Origin: FEB-35 sp050263095
Lineage (GTDB): Bacteria > Desulfobacterota > Deferrimicrobia > Deferrimicrobiales > Deferrimicrobiaceae
Direction: 5' to 3'
DNA length: 48,212 bases
Assembly: GCA_050263095.1 (NCBI GenBank)
Contig: JBLNEW010000029.1
Span: 1-48,212 of the forward strand
The notes under the pieces were generated by a model, which did not search any database, was not told the origin of the DNA, and saw only the letters and a list, made by a program, of their open reading frames with translations. Position numbers and translations under genes: made by a program. Shown here one piece after another: positions 39,821-47,351 of this stretch. The first letter of the stretch is position 1, and every line of letters starts with the position of its first letter.

Positions 39821-40707
39821 TAAATCTCCTGGATGAAAACGTCGGTAAGTTCCAGCCGCCTCGCGGCCTCGACGGCCCGCCCGTATTCGGCGGCCGACAG
39901 CTTGCGGTCGAGTCCTTTTACGTCTGCCGCACGATGCGCGGGGAAAAACTGCCCCATGAGCGATAGCGGCATGCGCCTCCCGTACTCCCGGCGTATGAAC
40001 GAAAGCACGCGTTCCGTCTCCTCCACTCTCTCTGGAAGGACCAGGTGCCTTATAAGCACCCCGCGCCTGGCGATCCCGTCCCTGCCTCTTTTCAGGGGGC
40101 CGACCTGCCGCAGCATTTCCGCGACGGCCCGCGTGTTGTGGAGCGGGTAATCGGGCACGCCCGACGCCAGGCCCGACAGCCTCTCGGACCGGTACTTCAT
40201 ATCCGGCAGATATACGTCCACGATCCCTTCCAGGAGGGAAAGGGCCTCCATCGAATCGTATCCGCCGGTATTGTACACGACGGGCAGGGAGAACCCTTTT
40301 TCACGCGCTGCCGACAGCGCACCGATCAGCTGGGGCACGTGCGGCGTCGGCGTAACGAAATTGACGTTGTGGGCCCCTTTCCTCTCCAGCCGCAGCAGCC
40401 GGTCGCAAAGCTCGGCCGCGGTCATCGTCCGTCCGGCGCCCATCTGGCTGATCGGATAGTTCTGGCAGAAAAGGCATGCCATGTTGCAGCGGCTGAAAAA
40501 GACGGTGCCGGAGCCGCGATCGCCGGAGATCGGCGGCTCCTCGCCGTGGTGCACCGAAACGGCGGCAACGGTCGCGTCGATGCCCGCGCCGCAGAACCCG
40601 GTCTCCCCGGACAGGCGGTCGACGCCGCACTCCCGAGGGCAGAGCCGGCAGCGCCGGAGCGATTCGACGGCCTTCCCGCTCCGTTCCCGGAGGTCCTTCA
40701 AGGTCAC
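39820..40707 (-). CDS. Radical SAM protein (PflA-like, COG1313), between carA and carB
   Basis: A 295-residue radical SAM protein with the canonical Cys74-x3-Cys78-x2-Cys81 (CNMACLFCQNYPIS) and a separate N-terminal cluster Cys20-x2-Cys23-x3-Cys27 (CRLCPREC) plus Cys39 (TGFCGAG). This is the arrangement of the COG1313 'putative pyruvate formate-lyase activating enzyme' group, whose targets are mostly unknown. VHHGEEPPISGDRGSGTVFFS precedes the cluster; VNFVTPTPHVPQLIGAL and VVYNTGGYDSMEALSLLEGIVDVYLPDMKY follow it. It is a true insertion in the pyr operon: GTG start overlapping the carA stop (GTGA) and TAG overlapping the carB start by one base. No glycyl-radical enzyme is in the window, so PFL activation is not indicated. 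Confidence 0.88.
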   Translation of the reverse strand: MTLKDLRERSGKAVESLRRCRLCPRECGVDRLSGETGFCGAGIDATVAAVSVHHGEEPPISGDRGSGTVFFSRCNMACLFCQNYPISQMGAGRTMTAAELCDRLLRLERKGAHNVNFVTPTPHVPQLIGALSAAREKGFSLPVVYNTGGYDSMEALSLLEGIVDVYLPDMKYRSERLSGLASGVPDYPLHNTRAVAEMLRQVGPLKRGRDGIARRGVLIRHLVLPERVEETERVLSFIRREYGRRMPLSLMGQFFPAHRAADVKGLDRKLSAAEYGRAVEAARRLELTDVFIQEI

Positions 40708-41858
40708 GTCTTCAGATCCTCTTCTCCCGTCAGGTACCGGTAGAACCGCGTGAACAGGTATCGGGAGTCGTGGGGCCCCGGGGATGCCTCCGGATGGTAT
40801 TGTACGGAAAAGCAGCGCAGCGACGGGACGGAAAGCCCTTCCACCGTCCGGTCGTTGAGATTTATATGGGTTATCCTCGCCCTGTCGCCAAGGGACTCGG
40901 GATCCACGGAAAAATTGTGGTTCTGGCTCGTTATCTCGACCCTTCCGGTGTCTACGTCCGACACGGGCTGGTTGCAGCCGTGGTGCCCGAATTTAAGCTT
41001 GAACGTCTTTCCGCCCAGCGCCAATCCCATGATCTGGTGTCCGAGGCAGATGCCGAACATCGGCACTTTGCCCAGGATCCCGCGAACGGCCTCGACGGCG
41101 TAAGGCACCCCTTCCGGGTCCCCCGGCCCGTTGGAGAGGAAAACGCCGTCGGGATTCCTTTCCATTATCTGCTCCGCGGTCGATGAAGCCGGAACCACGG
41201 TAACGTCGAAACCGTGCGAGACCATCATCCGCAGGATGTTCTGCTTTATCCCGTAGTCGACCGCTACTATCCTGGGGATCTTTCCGAACCGCCTGCGGTA
41301 TTCCGATGCGGGAAGGTACCCTTTTTCCAGGTCCCAGTCCCCCGTGTCCCAATGCGCCACGCGGTCCGTCGTGACTTCCTTCACGAGGTCGCGGCCGACG
41401 ATGGGGGGCAGGTCCCTCGCCTTCCGTGCCAGCCTGTCCACGTCCAGGTCGACGGATGAGATGACGCCCATCTGGGATCCGCCGTCGCGGAGGCGCCGGG
41501 TAAGCGCCCTGGTGTCTATCCCTGCGATCCCGCAGATGCGGTACCTGCGGAGGTACCCGTCGAGAGTCTCCACGTGCCGCCAGTTCGACGGCAGGCGCCA
41601 CGCCTCCCGCACGATGAATCCCTCGACCCACGGCCGGTTCGACTCGATATCGTCCGGATTGATCCCGGTATTTCCTATCTCGGGGTAGGTCATGGTGACT
41701 ATCTGGCCCCTGTAGGATGGGTCCGTGAGCACTTCCTGGTACCCGGTCATCCCGGTGTTGAAAACGACCTCCCCCCCGCATTCCCCCTCGAATCCGAAGG
41801 ACTCGCCCCTGAAGACCGTCCCGTCGGCCAAAGCCAGAATCGCCCGCTTCTCAGGCAT
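40704..41858 (-). CDS. carA: Carbamoyl-phosphate synthase small subunit
   Basis: The 384-residue glutamine amidotransferase subunit supplies ammonia to CarB. The N-terminal half has FNTGMTGYQEVLTDPSYRGQIVTMTYPEIGNTG. The class I glutaminase half has the nucleophile Cys in GICLGHQIMGLALGG, FLSNGPGDPEGVPYAV before it, and the His/Glu pair in QYHPEASPGPHDS. It overlaps the pyrC stop region by 8 bp and the radical SAM gene by 4 bp, so the whole set is tightly coupled. Regulation is presumably through the PyrR attenuator at the head of the operon. Confidence 0.97.
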   Translation of the reverse strand: MPEKRAILALADGTVFRGESFGFEGECGGEVVFNTGMTGYQEVLTDPSYRGQIVTMTYPEIGNTGINPDDIESNRPWVEGFIVREAWRLPSNWRHVETLDGYLRRYRICGIAGIDTRALTRRLRDGGSQMGVISSVDLDVDRLARKARDLPPIVGRDLVKEVTTDRVAHWDTGDWDLEKGYLPASEYRRRFGKIPRIVAVDYGIKQNILRMMVSHGFDVTVVPASSTAEQIMERNPDGVFLSNGPGDPEGVPYAVEAVRGILGKVPMFGICLGHQIMGLALGGKTFKLKFGHHGCNQPVSDVDTGRVEITSQNHNFSVDPESLGDRARITHINLNDRTVEGLSVPSLRCFSVQYHPEASPGPHDSRYLFTRFYRYLTGEEDLKT

Positions 41859-43155
41859 CGACTGCGACTCCCGGCATGATCGAGTGTGTGACGCGCCCGC
41901 CCCTGATCGTTGCGACGGCCCGTCCCCGGAGCTTCCAGCCCAGGAATGGGCTGTTCCTGGACTTCGAGAGGACGTCGGCTTCGACGTATTCCCATTCGGC
42001 GTCCGGATCGATGACGGTTACGTCTGCGTCCGCCCCGCTGCGCAAGGACCCCTTCCCGGAGAGCTTGAGTATCGTCGCCGGGCTGGAGCAGAGCAGCTCG
42101 ACGATCCGGGACGGCGTGACCTTTCCTCCGGCGAGCAGTCCGAGAGAAAGCGGCACGGCCGTTTCCAGACCTATGATCCCGTTGGCGGCCGCCATGAACT
42201 CGCACCGCTTGACGTAATCCTCGTGGGGCGCGTGATCCGTGGCGATGGCGTCGATCGTCCCGTCGATCAGCCCTTCCAGCACGGCCATCCTGTCCTCTTC
42301 GCCCCGAAGGGGCGGGTTCATCTTGGCGTTCGTGTTGTACCCTTCGAGCGATGCGTCGGTCAGCGTGAAGTAGTGCGGCGCGGTTTCGCCCGTCACCGCG
42401 AGCCCCCCCCTCTTGGCCATCCGCAAGAGGTCCACTCCCATCCTGGTGCTTATGTGCTGGATATGGAGTCTTCCCCCGGTCTGTCGCGCCAGCAGGATGT
42501 CCCGCGCGATGGCCACCTCCTCCGCGGCGGATGGTATCCCCGGTATCCCCAGCCTGTGCGCCGTCCATCCTTCGTGCGCGGCTCCGCCTGCGCACAGTTC
42601 GGCGTCTTCGGCGTGCGACATTATGAGGAAGCCGAAAGCCTTCGTGTACTCGAGCGCCCGGCGCATCAGCAGCGCGCTCTCGACCGGCTTCCCGTCGTCG
42701 GAGAACGCCACCGCTCCGGCTTCCGCCAGCTCCGAAAAGTCCGACATCTCCTTGCCTTCCATCCCCCTGCTGACCGCCGCGACGGGGAAGACGTCGGCGG
42801 AACCGTCGCTGGCCGCCTTTTCCCGGATGTACCGGGTGACCTCGGGATTGTCGTTCACGGGTTTGGTGTTCGCCATGCAGGCGATCGATGTGAACCCTCC
42901 GGCCGCCGCGGCCCTCGTGCCCGACCGTATGTCCTCTTTCCACTCGAAGCCGGGTTCCCTCAGGTGGACATGCATGTCGACAAGGCCGGGAACGACCCAC
43001 TTTCCCGAAGCGTCGATCACTCGTCCTTCGAACCCTTTCGGCGGCTGGACTCCCTGCACGAAGTCCTTCACCTTCCCGCCCTCCAGTACGATGCATCCCG
43101 CTTCGTCGCGTTTGCTTGCCGGATCGATCACCCGCCCGCCTTTAATGAGAAGCAT
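41851..43155 (-). CDS. pyrC: Dihydroorotase
   Basis: A 434-residue class I dihydroorotase (amidohydrolase) that closes carbamoyl-aspartate to dihydroorotate. The metal motif is DMHVHLREPGFEWKEDI with His62 and His64; SHAED and TDHAPHEDYVK supply further ligands, and GLETAVPLSLGLLAGG is the conserved C-terminal part. All ligand positions I can align are kept, so it should be active, unlike the inactive pyrC' paralogues that only support some transcarbamoylases. AGGAGG precedes the ATG at 43155. It overlaps pyrB by 14 bp and carA by 8 bp. Confidence 0.96.
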   Translation of the reverse strand: MLLIKGGRVIDPASKRDEAGCIVLEGGKVKDFVQGVQPPKGFEGRVIDASGKWVVPGLVDMHVHLREPGFEWKEDIRSGTRAAAAGGFTSIACMANTKPVNDNPEVTRYIREKAASDGSADVFPVAAVSRGMEGKEMSDFSELAEAGAVAFSDDGKPVESALLMRRALEYTKAFGFLIMSHAEDAELCAGGAAHEGWTAHRLGIPGIPSAAEEVAIARDILLARQTGGRLHIQHISTRMGVDLLRMAKRGGLAVTGETAPHYFTLTDASLEGYNTNAKMNPPLRGEEDRMAVLEGLIDGTIDAIATDHAPHEDYVKRCEFMAAANGIIGLETAVPLSLGLLAGGKVTPSRIVELLCSSPATILKLSGKGSLRSGADADVTVIDPDAEWEYVEADVLSKSRNSPFLGWKLRGRAVATIRGGRVTHSIMPGVAVDA

Positions 43156-44074
43156 CGTAGCCTCCTGCGAGAAGGTAGAGCAGCGCCATCCGGACGGCGA
43201 CTCCGGACTCCACCTGGTTCAAGATCCTGGATTGCGCGCTGTCGGCAAGTTCGTCCGACAGCTCCACGCCCCTGTTTACCGGTCCGGGGTGAAGGATCAC
43301 CGCGTCCTCCCTGGCCAGTGAAAACAGTCTGCGGTTCAGGCCGAACATCTTCGAATACTCCCTTAAGGATGGGAAGTATGCGGTCTTCTGCCGCTCCAGC
43401 TGGATCCGCAGCATCATCACGACGTCGGCGTCTTTCACCGCTTCGCGGATGTCGTAGGTGACCCGAGCGCCGGTCCGCTCCATCTCCTTCGGGACCAGCG
43501 TCGAGGGCCCGCAGAGCCATAGCCTTGCGCCCATCCTGCCCAGCGAATGCAGGTCCGAACGCACGACTCTGCTGTGCAATATATCTCCTATTATGGCTAT
43601 TTTAAGGTCTTTTATCTTACCTTTTGCCTTAAGTATTGTGTACAGGTCCAGAAGCCCCTGTGACGGATGCTCGTTGGCGCCGTCTCCGGCGTTGATGATC
43701 GAGCAGGATACGAACCGGGACAGGAAGTGCGGAGCCCCCGAGGCGGGGTGCCTTATTATCAGGATGCTCGGCTTCATGGCCTCGATGTTTTTCGCGGTGT
43801 CCAGGAGGGTCTCCCCCTTGGTGACGCTGGAAGTCGCCGAGCTGAAGTTGACCACGTCGGCCGACAGCCTTTTCCCCGCGATCTCGAACGAGGTGCGTGT
43901 CCGCGTGCTTGCCTCGAAAAAGAGGTTCACCGCGGTCTTTCCCCGAAGGGCAGGAACCTTCTTGATGTCGCGCGTCAGGATCTCCTCCATCGAGCGGGCT
44001 GTGTCTATGACGAATTCCATCTCCTCGACGCGGAAATCGGCAAGGCCGAGCACGTGCCTGCGCTTCCATTCCAT
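43142..44074 (-). CDS. pyrB: Aspartate carbamoyltransferase catalytic subunit
   Basis: A 310-residue catalytic chain. The carbamoyl-phosphate site is FFEASTRTRTSFEIAGKRL (Ser56-Thr57-Arg58-Thr59-Arg60); the second phosphate loop is GANEHPSQGLLDLYTI; aspartate is bound around LRIQLERQ and HPGPVNRGVE. No pyrI regulatory chain is present in the window, so allosteric control by CTP through PyrI is absent here and control is likely by attenuation and by a class B/C-type complex with dihydroorotase. It follows pyrR by 4 bp and overlaps pyrC by 14 bp. Confidence 0.97.
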   Translation of the reverse strand: MEWKRRHVLGLADFRVEEMEFVIDTARSMEEILTRDIKKVPALRGKTAVNLFFEASTRTRTSFEIAGKRLSADVVNFSSATSSVTKGETLLDTAKNIEAMKPSILIIRHPASGAPHFLSRFVSCSIINAGDGANEHPSQGLLDLYTILKAKGKIKDLKIAIIGDILHSRVVRSDLHSLGRMGARLWLCGPSTLVPKEMERTGARVTYDIREAVKDADVVMMLRIQLERQKTAYFPSLREYSKMFGLNRRLFSLAREDAVILHPGPVNRGVELSDELADSAQSRILNQVESGVAVRMALLYLLAGGYDASH

Positions 44075-44078
44075 GGCG

Positions 44079-44639
44079 TCACTCCCCCTTTGCCGGCGTC
44101 GTTTCGTTCAGGAGGACCTTCCAGTCCTCACGGCTTCCCCCGACCGCGACGTCGACCGTTTCGTTCCTCGAGGTGGGCACGTTCCTGCCGACGTAATCGG
44201 CCCGGATCGGCAGCTCGCGGTGCCCGCGATCGACAAGTACGGCAAGCTGTATGTTCCTCGGGCGGCCGAAATCTATGAGCGCGTCCATCGCTGCCCTGAT
44301 CGTGCGGCCGGTGAACAGGACGTCGTCCACAAGGATCACCTTCTTCTCGTCGATCGAAAACGGTATTTCGGTTCTCTTCAGCCTCGGCTGGTAGCCTGCC
44401 CGCGACAGATCGTCCCGGTAAAGCGTGATGTCCACGTAGCCTGCCGGGACTTCAAGCCCTTCGATCGTACGGATTTTTTCCTGTATGAACTTCGACAGCG
44501 GCACGCCTCCGGACATGATCCCTACAAGGACCAGGTCCTCGGCCCCTTTGTTTTTCTCGAGGATCTCGTGTGTTAGGCGGGAGAGCACCCTTTCCATTCC
44601 CTTTGCGTCAAGTATCACTTTCCTGCTCGCCTTTTTCAT
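44079..44639 (-). CDS. pyrR: PyrR bifunctional protein: RNA-binding attenuator and uracil phosphoribosyltransferase
   Basis: A 186-residue PyrR. The PRPP-binding motif is VILVDDVLFTGRTIRAA (residues 101-117), preceded by GIMSGGVPLSKFI; DITLYRDDLS and LAVLVDRGHRELPIRADYVGRNVPTS are PyrR-specific words. When UMP-bound, PyrR holds a leader hairpin that allows the terminator to form; without UMP the operon is read. It controls the operon in which it is the first gene, and its target is plainly present in the leader (44747-44766). Ribosome site GGAGGG about 9 bp before the ATG. PyrR attenuation is best known in Firmicutes but occurs in some deltaproteobacteria and other phyla. Confidence 0.96.
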   Translation of the reverse strand: MKKASRKVILDAKGMERVLSRLTHEILEKNKGAEDLVLVGIMSGGVPLSKFIQEKIRTIEGLEVPAGYVDITLYRDDLSRAGYQPRLKRTEIPFSIDEKKVILVDDVLFTGRTIRAAMDALIDFGRPRNIQLAVLVDRGHRELPIRADYVGRNVPTSRNETVDVAVGGSREDWKVLLNETTPAKGE

Positions 44640-44684
44640 CGCGCCGGTCCCTCCGGATGCTTTGACGATCGGGTTATTAAGGGC

Positions 44685-44716
44685 AAAAAAAAAGCCTCCC
44701 CGGCTTCAGGGGAGGC
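44685..44716 (-). terminator. Intrinsic terminator in the pyrR leader (attenuator)
   Basis: On the minus strand GCCTCCCC pairs with GGGGAGGC (44716-44709 and 44701-44694) around a 7-nt loop, followed by nine T residues (44693-44685). It lies between the promoter and the pyrR start, so premature termination is the expected control point. It could also stop residual transcription from lepB. Confidence 0.9.
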
Positions 44717-44746
44717 GGTGCGGTCTGCGGGTATTTTGCATCCTTT

Positions 44747-44766
44747 GCTAACCTCACGGGATTAGC
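44747..44766 (-). promoter_or_regulatory. PyrR-binding hairpin (anti-antiterminator) in the pyr leader
   Basis: Read on the minus strand, GCTAA and TTAGC enclose AATCCCGTGAGGTT, which satisfies every position of the PyrR-binding consensus ARUCCNGNGAGGYU that I recall from Bacillus. The stem-loop starts about 12 nt after the predicted transcript start and about 30 nt before the terminator, as in known pyr attenuators. The sequence AAGCCT at the leader's beginning (44777-44772) is complementary to AGGCTT of the terminator's 3' arm and may join the antiterminator. Confidence 0.8.
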
Positions 44767-44784
44767 TTAAAAGGCTTGGAGATG

Positions 44785-44813
44785 ATATTAACCCTGCGCG
44801 CGCGTTCCGTCAA
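44785..44813 (-). promoter_or_regulatory. Sigma70-type promoter of the pyr operon
   Basis: Minus-strand TTGACG (44813-44808), a 17-bp spacer and TAATAT (44790-44785) form a strong promoter, with a start near 44778. The leader to the pyrR ATG is about 139 nt and holds the PyrR hairpin and terminator. It lies 34 bp downstream of the lepB stop. This is also the content of the largest gene-free stretch (44640-44847). Confidence 0.75.
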
Positions 44814-44847
44814 CAGTATTCGCGAAATCCGCAGGCGGCGCGCCCCG

Positions 44848-45522
44848 TCAATGCAGCAGGTCCCCTATCCGGTTCCAGCGGACAAGCTCCGGGTATCGCC
44901 ATACCTCGACCCAGCGGACGTCCCGGCTCCAGTCCACCGAAAAGTAGATGAACATCGCCTTGCCGATCACCGCGTCCATGTCCACGAATCCCCAGAACCT
45001 GGAATCGTAGGAGCGGTCGCGGTTGTCTCCCATGACGAAAAGCTTGCCCGGAGGCACCTTGAAGGGCGGAAGGTTGTCCCTGGCCTTCATGAATCCGTCA
45101 ATTTCTTCCCCGTCGGCGAACCGTACGTATTTTTTTTCATCCAGCGGCCGCCCGTCGATCAGGACTTTTTTCTGCCGGATCTCAACGGTGTCGCCCGGCA
45201 CGCCTACGACCCTCTTTATGAAATCCTTGCTCTTGTCCTCCGGAAAGACGAAAACTATTATCTCCCCGCGCCGCGGTTCGCGGAACTGTAGGATCCGCCC
45301 GTTCGTGAACGGCACGTGGTAGCCGTATATGAACTTGTTCACGAATATGTGGTCCCCGATCAGCAGCGTGTCCTCCATCGAGCTGGACGGGATCTTGAAC
45401 GCCTGTATGACCAGCGTCCGGACGACCAGCGCTATCAGCAGGGCGATCGCGAAAGCCTCGACGTACTCCCGGACCTTCCCCTTGCGTTCCGCGACGCCCT
45501 CCATGCCGCTTGTCTGTTTCAT
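44848..45522 (-). CDS. lepB: Signal peptidase I
   Basis: A 224-residue type I signal peptidase that cleaves secretory signal peptides at the outer face of the inner membrane. It has one N-terminal transmembrane helix (about 21-40: VEAFAIALLIALVVRTLVIQ), the catalytic Ser48 in IPSSSMEDTL, the catalytic Lys103 in DFIKRVVGVPGD, and the box E region GDNRDRSYDSRFWGFV. The MKQTSGMEGVAERKGK start is a short cytoplasmic head; an internal ATG at residue 7 is an alternative. It follows lepA by 27 bp, a classic lepA-lepB pairing, and precedes the pyr promoter. Confidence 0.95.
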   Translation of the reverse strand: MKQTSGMEGVAERKGKVREYVEAFAIALLIALVVRTLVIQAFKIPSSSMEDTLLIGDHIFVNKFIYGYHVPFTNGRILQFREPRRGEIIVFVFPEDKSKDFIKRVVGVPGDTVEIRQKKVLIDGRPLDEKKYVRFADGEEIDGFMKARDNLPPFKVPPGKLFVMGDNRDRSYDSRFWGFVDMDAVIGKAMFIYFSVDWSRDVRWVEVWRYPELVRWNRIGDLLH

Positions 45523-45549
45523 CTGCGTTCAGGGCTCCCGTTTCCCATA

Positions 45550-47349
45550 TTATTCCTTGACCTTCAGGATGGAAAGGAACGCCTCCTGGGGTATTTCGAC
45601 CGTGCCCACCTGCTTCATCCGCTTCTTGCCCTCCTTCTGTTTCTCGAGGAGCTTCCGCTTGCGGGTTATGTCGCCGCCGTAGCATTTCGCGATCACGTTC
45701 TTGCGGATCGCCTTGATCGACTCCCTGGCGATCACCTTCGACCCGATCGCGGCCTGTATGACCACCTCGAACATCTGGCGCGGGATCAGCCTCCGGAGGC
45801 GCTCCGTCACGTCCCTTCCCTTCGGATAAGCGTTCTCCCTGTGCACGATCAGCGAGAGGGCGTCGACCTTCTCGCCGTTGAGCAGTATGTCCAGGCGGAC
45901 CAGGTCGGACCTGCGGAACTCGTGGAACTCGTAGTCCATGGAGGCGTAGCCGCGCGAGGCTGTCTTCAGCTTGTCGTAGAAGTCGAGCACGATCTCGTTC
46001 AGCGGCAGCTCGTACTCCAGGATCACGCGGCTGGTGGAGGCGAACTTCATCTGGCGCTGCGATCCGCGCCGCTCCTCGCAAAGCTTGAGCACCCCTCCCA
46101 GGAATTCGGACGGGAGGTGGATGGTCGCAAGTATGAACGGTTCCTCGATATGTTCGAGCTCAAGCGGCTCGGGCAGCCTCGCGGGGCTGTCCACCTCCCG
46201 AACCGTGCCGTCCTTCATGACGGCGCGGTAACCGACGGTCGGGGCGGTGGTGATGAGCTCGACGCCGTATTCGCGCTCCAGCCTCTCCTGGATTATCTCC
46301 ATGTGCAGAAGACCCAGGAAACCGCACCTGAAGCCGAACCCCAGCGCGACGGATGTCTCCGGCTCCGCCGTGAACGAGGCGTCGTTCAGCCTCAGCTTCT
46401 CTATAGCGGTCCGCAGCTGCGCGTACTCGTCGGAGACGACCGGGTAGACCCCGGCGAATACCATGGGCCTGACCACCTTGAATCCCGGCAGCGGCACGAC
46501 CGCGCGGTTGCGCGCGTCGGTGATCGTATCGCCGACCTTGGTTTCCTTGAGGTCCTTTATGTTGGCTATTACGAATCCCACCTCGCCGGGCCCGAGAGAC
46601 TCGACCTCCTTGGGGTGGGGGCAGAAAACCCCGACCTTCTGGACCTCGAAGTCGTTGCCGGTTGACATCAGCACGATCCTCCGGGAGGGCCGCAGGGTCC
46701 CTTCGAACATCCGCACGAGCATGATGACGCCCTGGTAGTTGTCGAACCACGAGTCGACGATCAGCCCCTTGGGAGGGCTTTCCGGGTCGCCCGACGGAGG
46801 AGGGATTTTCCGGACCACCCGCTCCAGGATCTCCCCTATTCCGACTCCCTTCTTGGCGCTCGCGGAGATCATGTCCTTCGTGTCGAGTCCGATCACGTCC
46901 TCGATCTCCCTTTTTACCCGTTCCGGCTCGGCGTTCGGCAGGTCGATCTTGTTAAGCACCGGAAGTATCTCGAGGTTCTGCTCCAAGGCCATGTAGACGT
47001 TTGCGAGCGTCTGGGCCTCGACCCCCTGCGACGCGTCCACGACGAGGATCGCCCCCTCGCACGCGCACAGGCTGCGTGAAACCTCGTAGGAGAAATCGAC
47101 GTGCCCCGGGGTATCGATCAGGTTCAGGACGTATTCCTTCCCGTCCGCCGCCGTGTAGCGCATGCGCACCGTCTGGGCCTTTATGGTGATGCCTCGCTCG
47201 CGCTCCAGGTCCATCTTGTCCAGGAACTGGTCGACCTTCTCCCGTTCGGAAAGCGTTCCCGTAGCCTCCATCAGCCGGTCGGCCAGGGTGGATTTCCCGT
47301 GATCGATGTGGGCTATTATCGAGAAATTCCGGATATTATCTATGCGCAT
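45550..47349 (-). CDS. lepA: Elongation factor 4 (LepA)
   Basis: A 599-residue translational GTPase, the same length as the E. coli protein, which back-translocates or remodels stalled ribosomes. The G1 motif is AHIDHGKST (residues 13-21), then RGITIK (G2 region), DTPGHVDF (G3) and NKIDLP (G4). Domains II-V and the LepA-specific C-terminal domain follow; the CTD ends KQVGTVEIPQEAFLSILKVKE. The start at 47349 (MRIDNIRNFSII) matches the family; an ATG three codons upstream is possible and neither has a convincing ribosome site. It overlaps or abuts the stop of the upstream epimerase, so it is likely coupled to it. Confidence 0.96.
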   Translation of the reverse strand: MRIDNIRNFSIIAHIDHGKSTLADRLMEATGTLSEREKVDQFLDKMDLERERGITIKAQTVRMRYTAADGKEYVLNLIDTPGHVDFSYEVSRSLCACEGAILVVDASQGVEAQTLANVYMALEQNLEILPVLNKIDLPNAEPERVKREIEDVIGLDTKDMISASAKKGVGIGEILERVVRKIPPPSGDPESPPKGLIVDSWFDNYQGVIMLVRMFEGTLRPSRRIVLMSTGNDFEVQKVGVFCPHPKEVESLGPGEVGFVIANIKDLKETKVGDTITDARNRAVVPLPGFKVVRPMVFAGVYPVVSDEYAQLRTAIEKLRLNDASFTAEPETSVALGFGFRCGFLGLLHMEIIQERLEREYGVELITTAPTVGYRAVMKDGTVREVDSPARLPEPLELEHIEEPFILATIHLPSEFLGGVLKLCEERRGSQRQMKFASTSRVILEYELPLNEIVLDFYDKLKTASRGYASMDYEFHEFRRSDLVRLDILLNGEKVDALSLIVHRENAYPKGRDVTERLRRLIPRQMFEVVIQAAIGSKVIARESIKAIRKNVIAKCYGGDITRKRKLLEKQKEGKKRMKQVGTVEIPQEAFLSILKVKE

Positions 47350-47351
47350 GC

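Noticed and set aside
44685..44716. Terminator belonging only to lepB
   Set aside because: It lies downstream of the pyr promoter and beside a PyrR box, so attenuation is the better reading; it may additionally stop lepB read-through.
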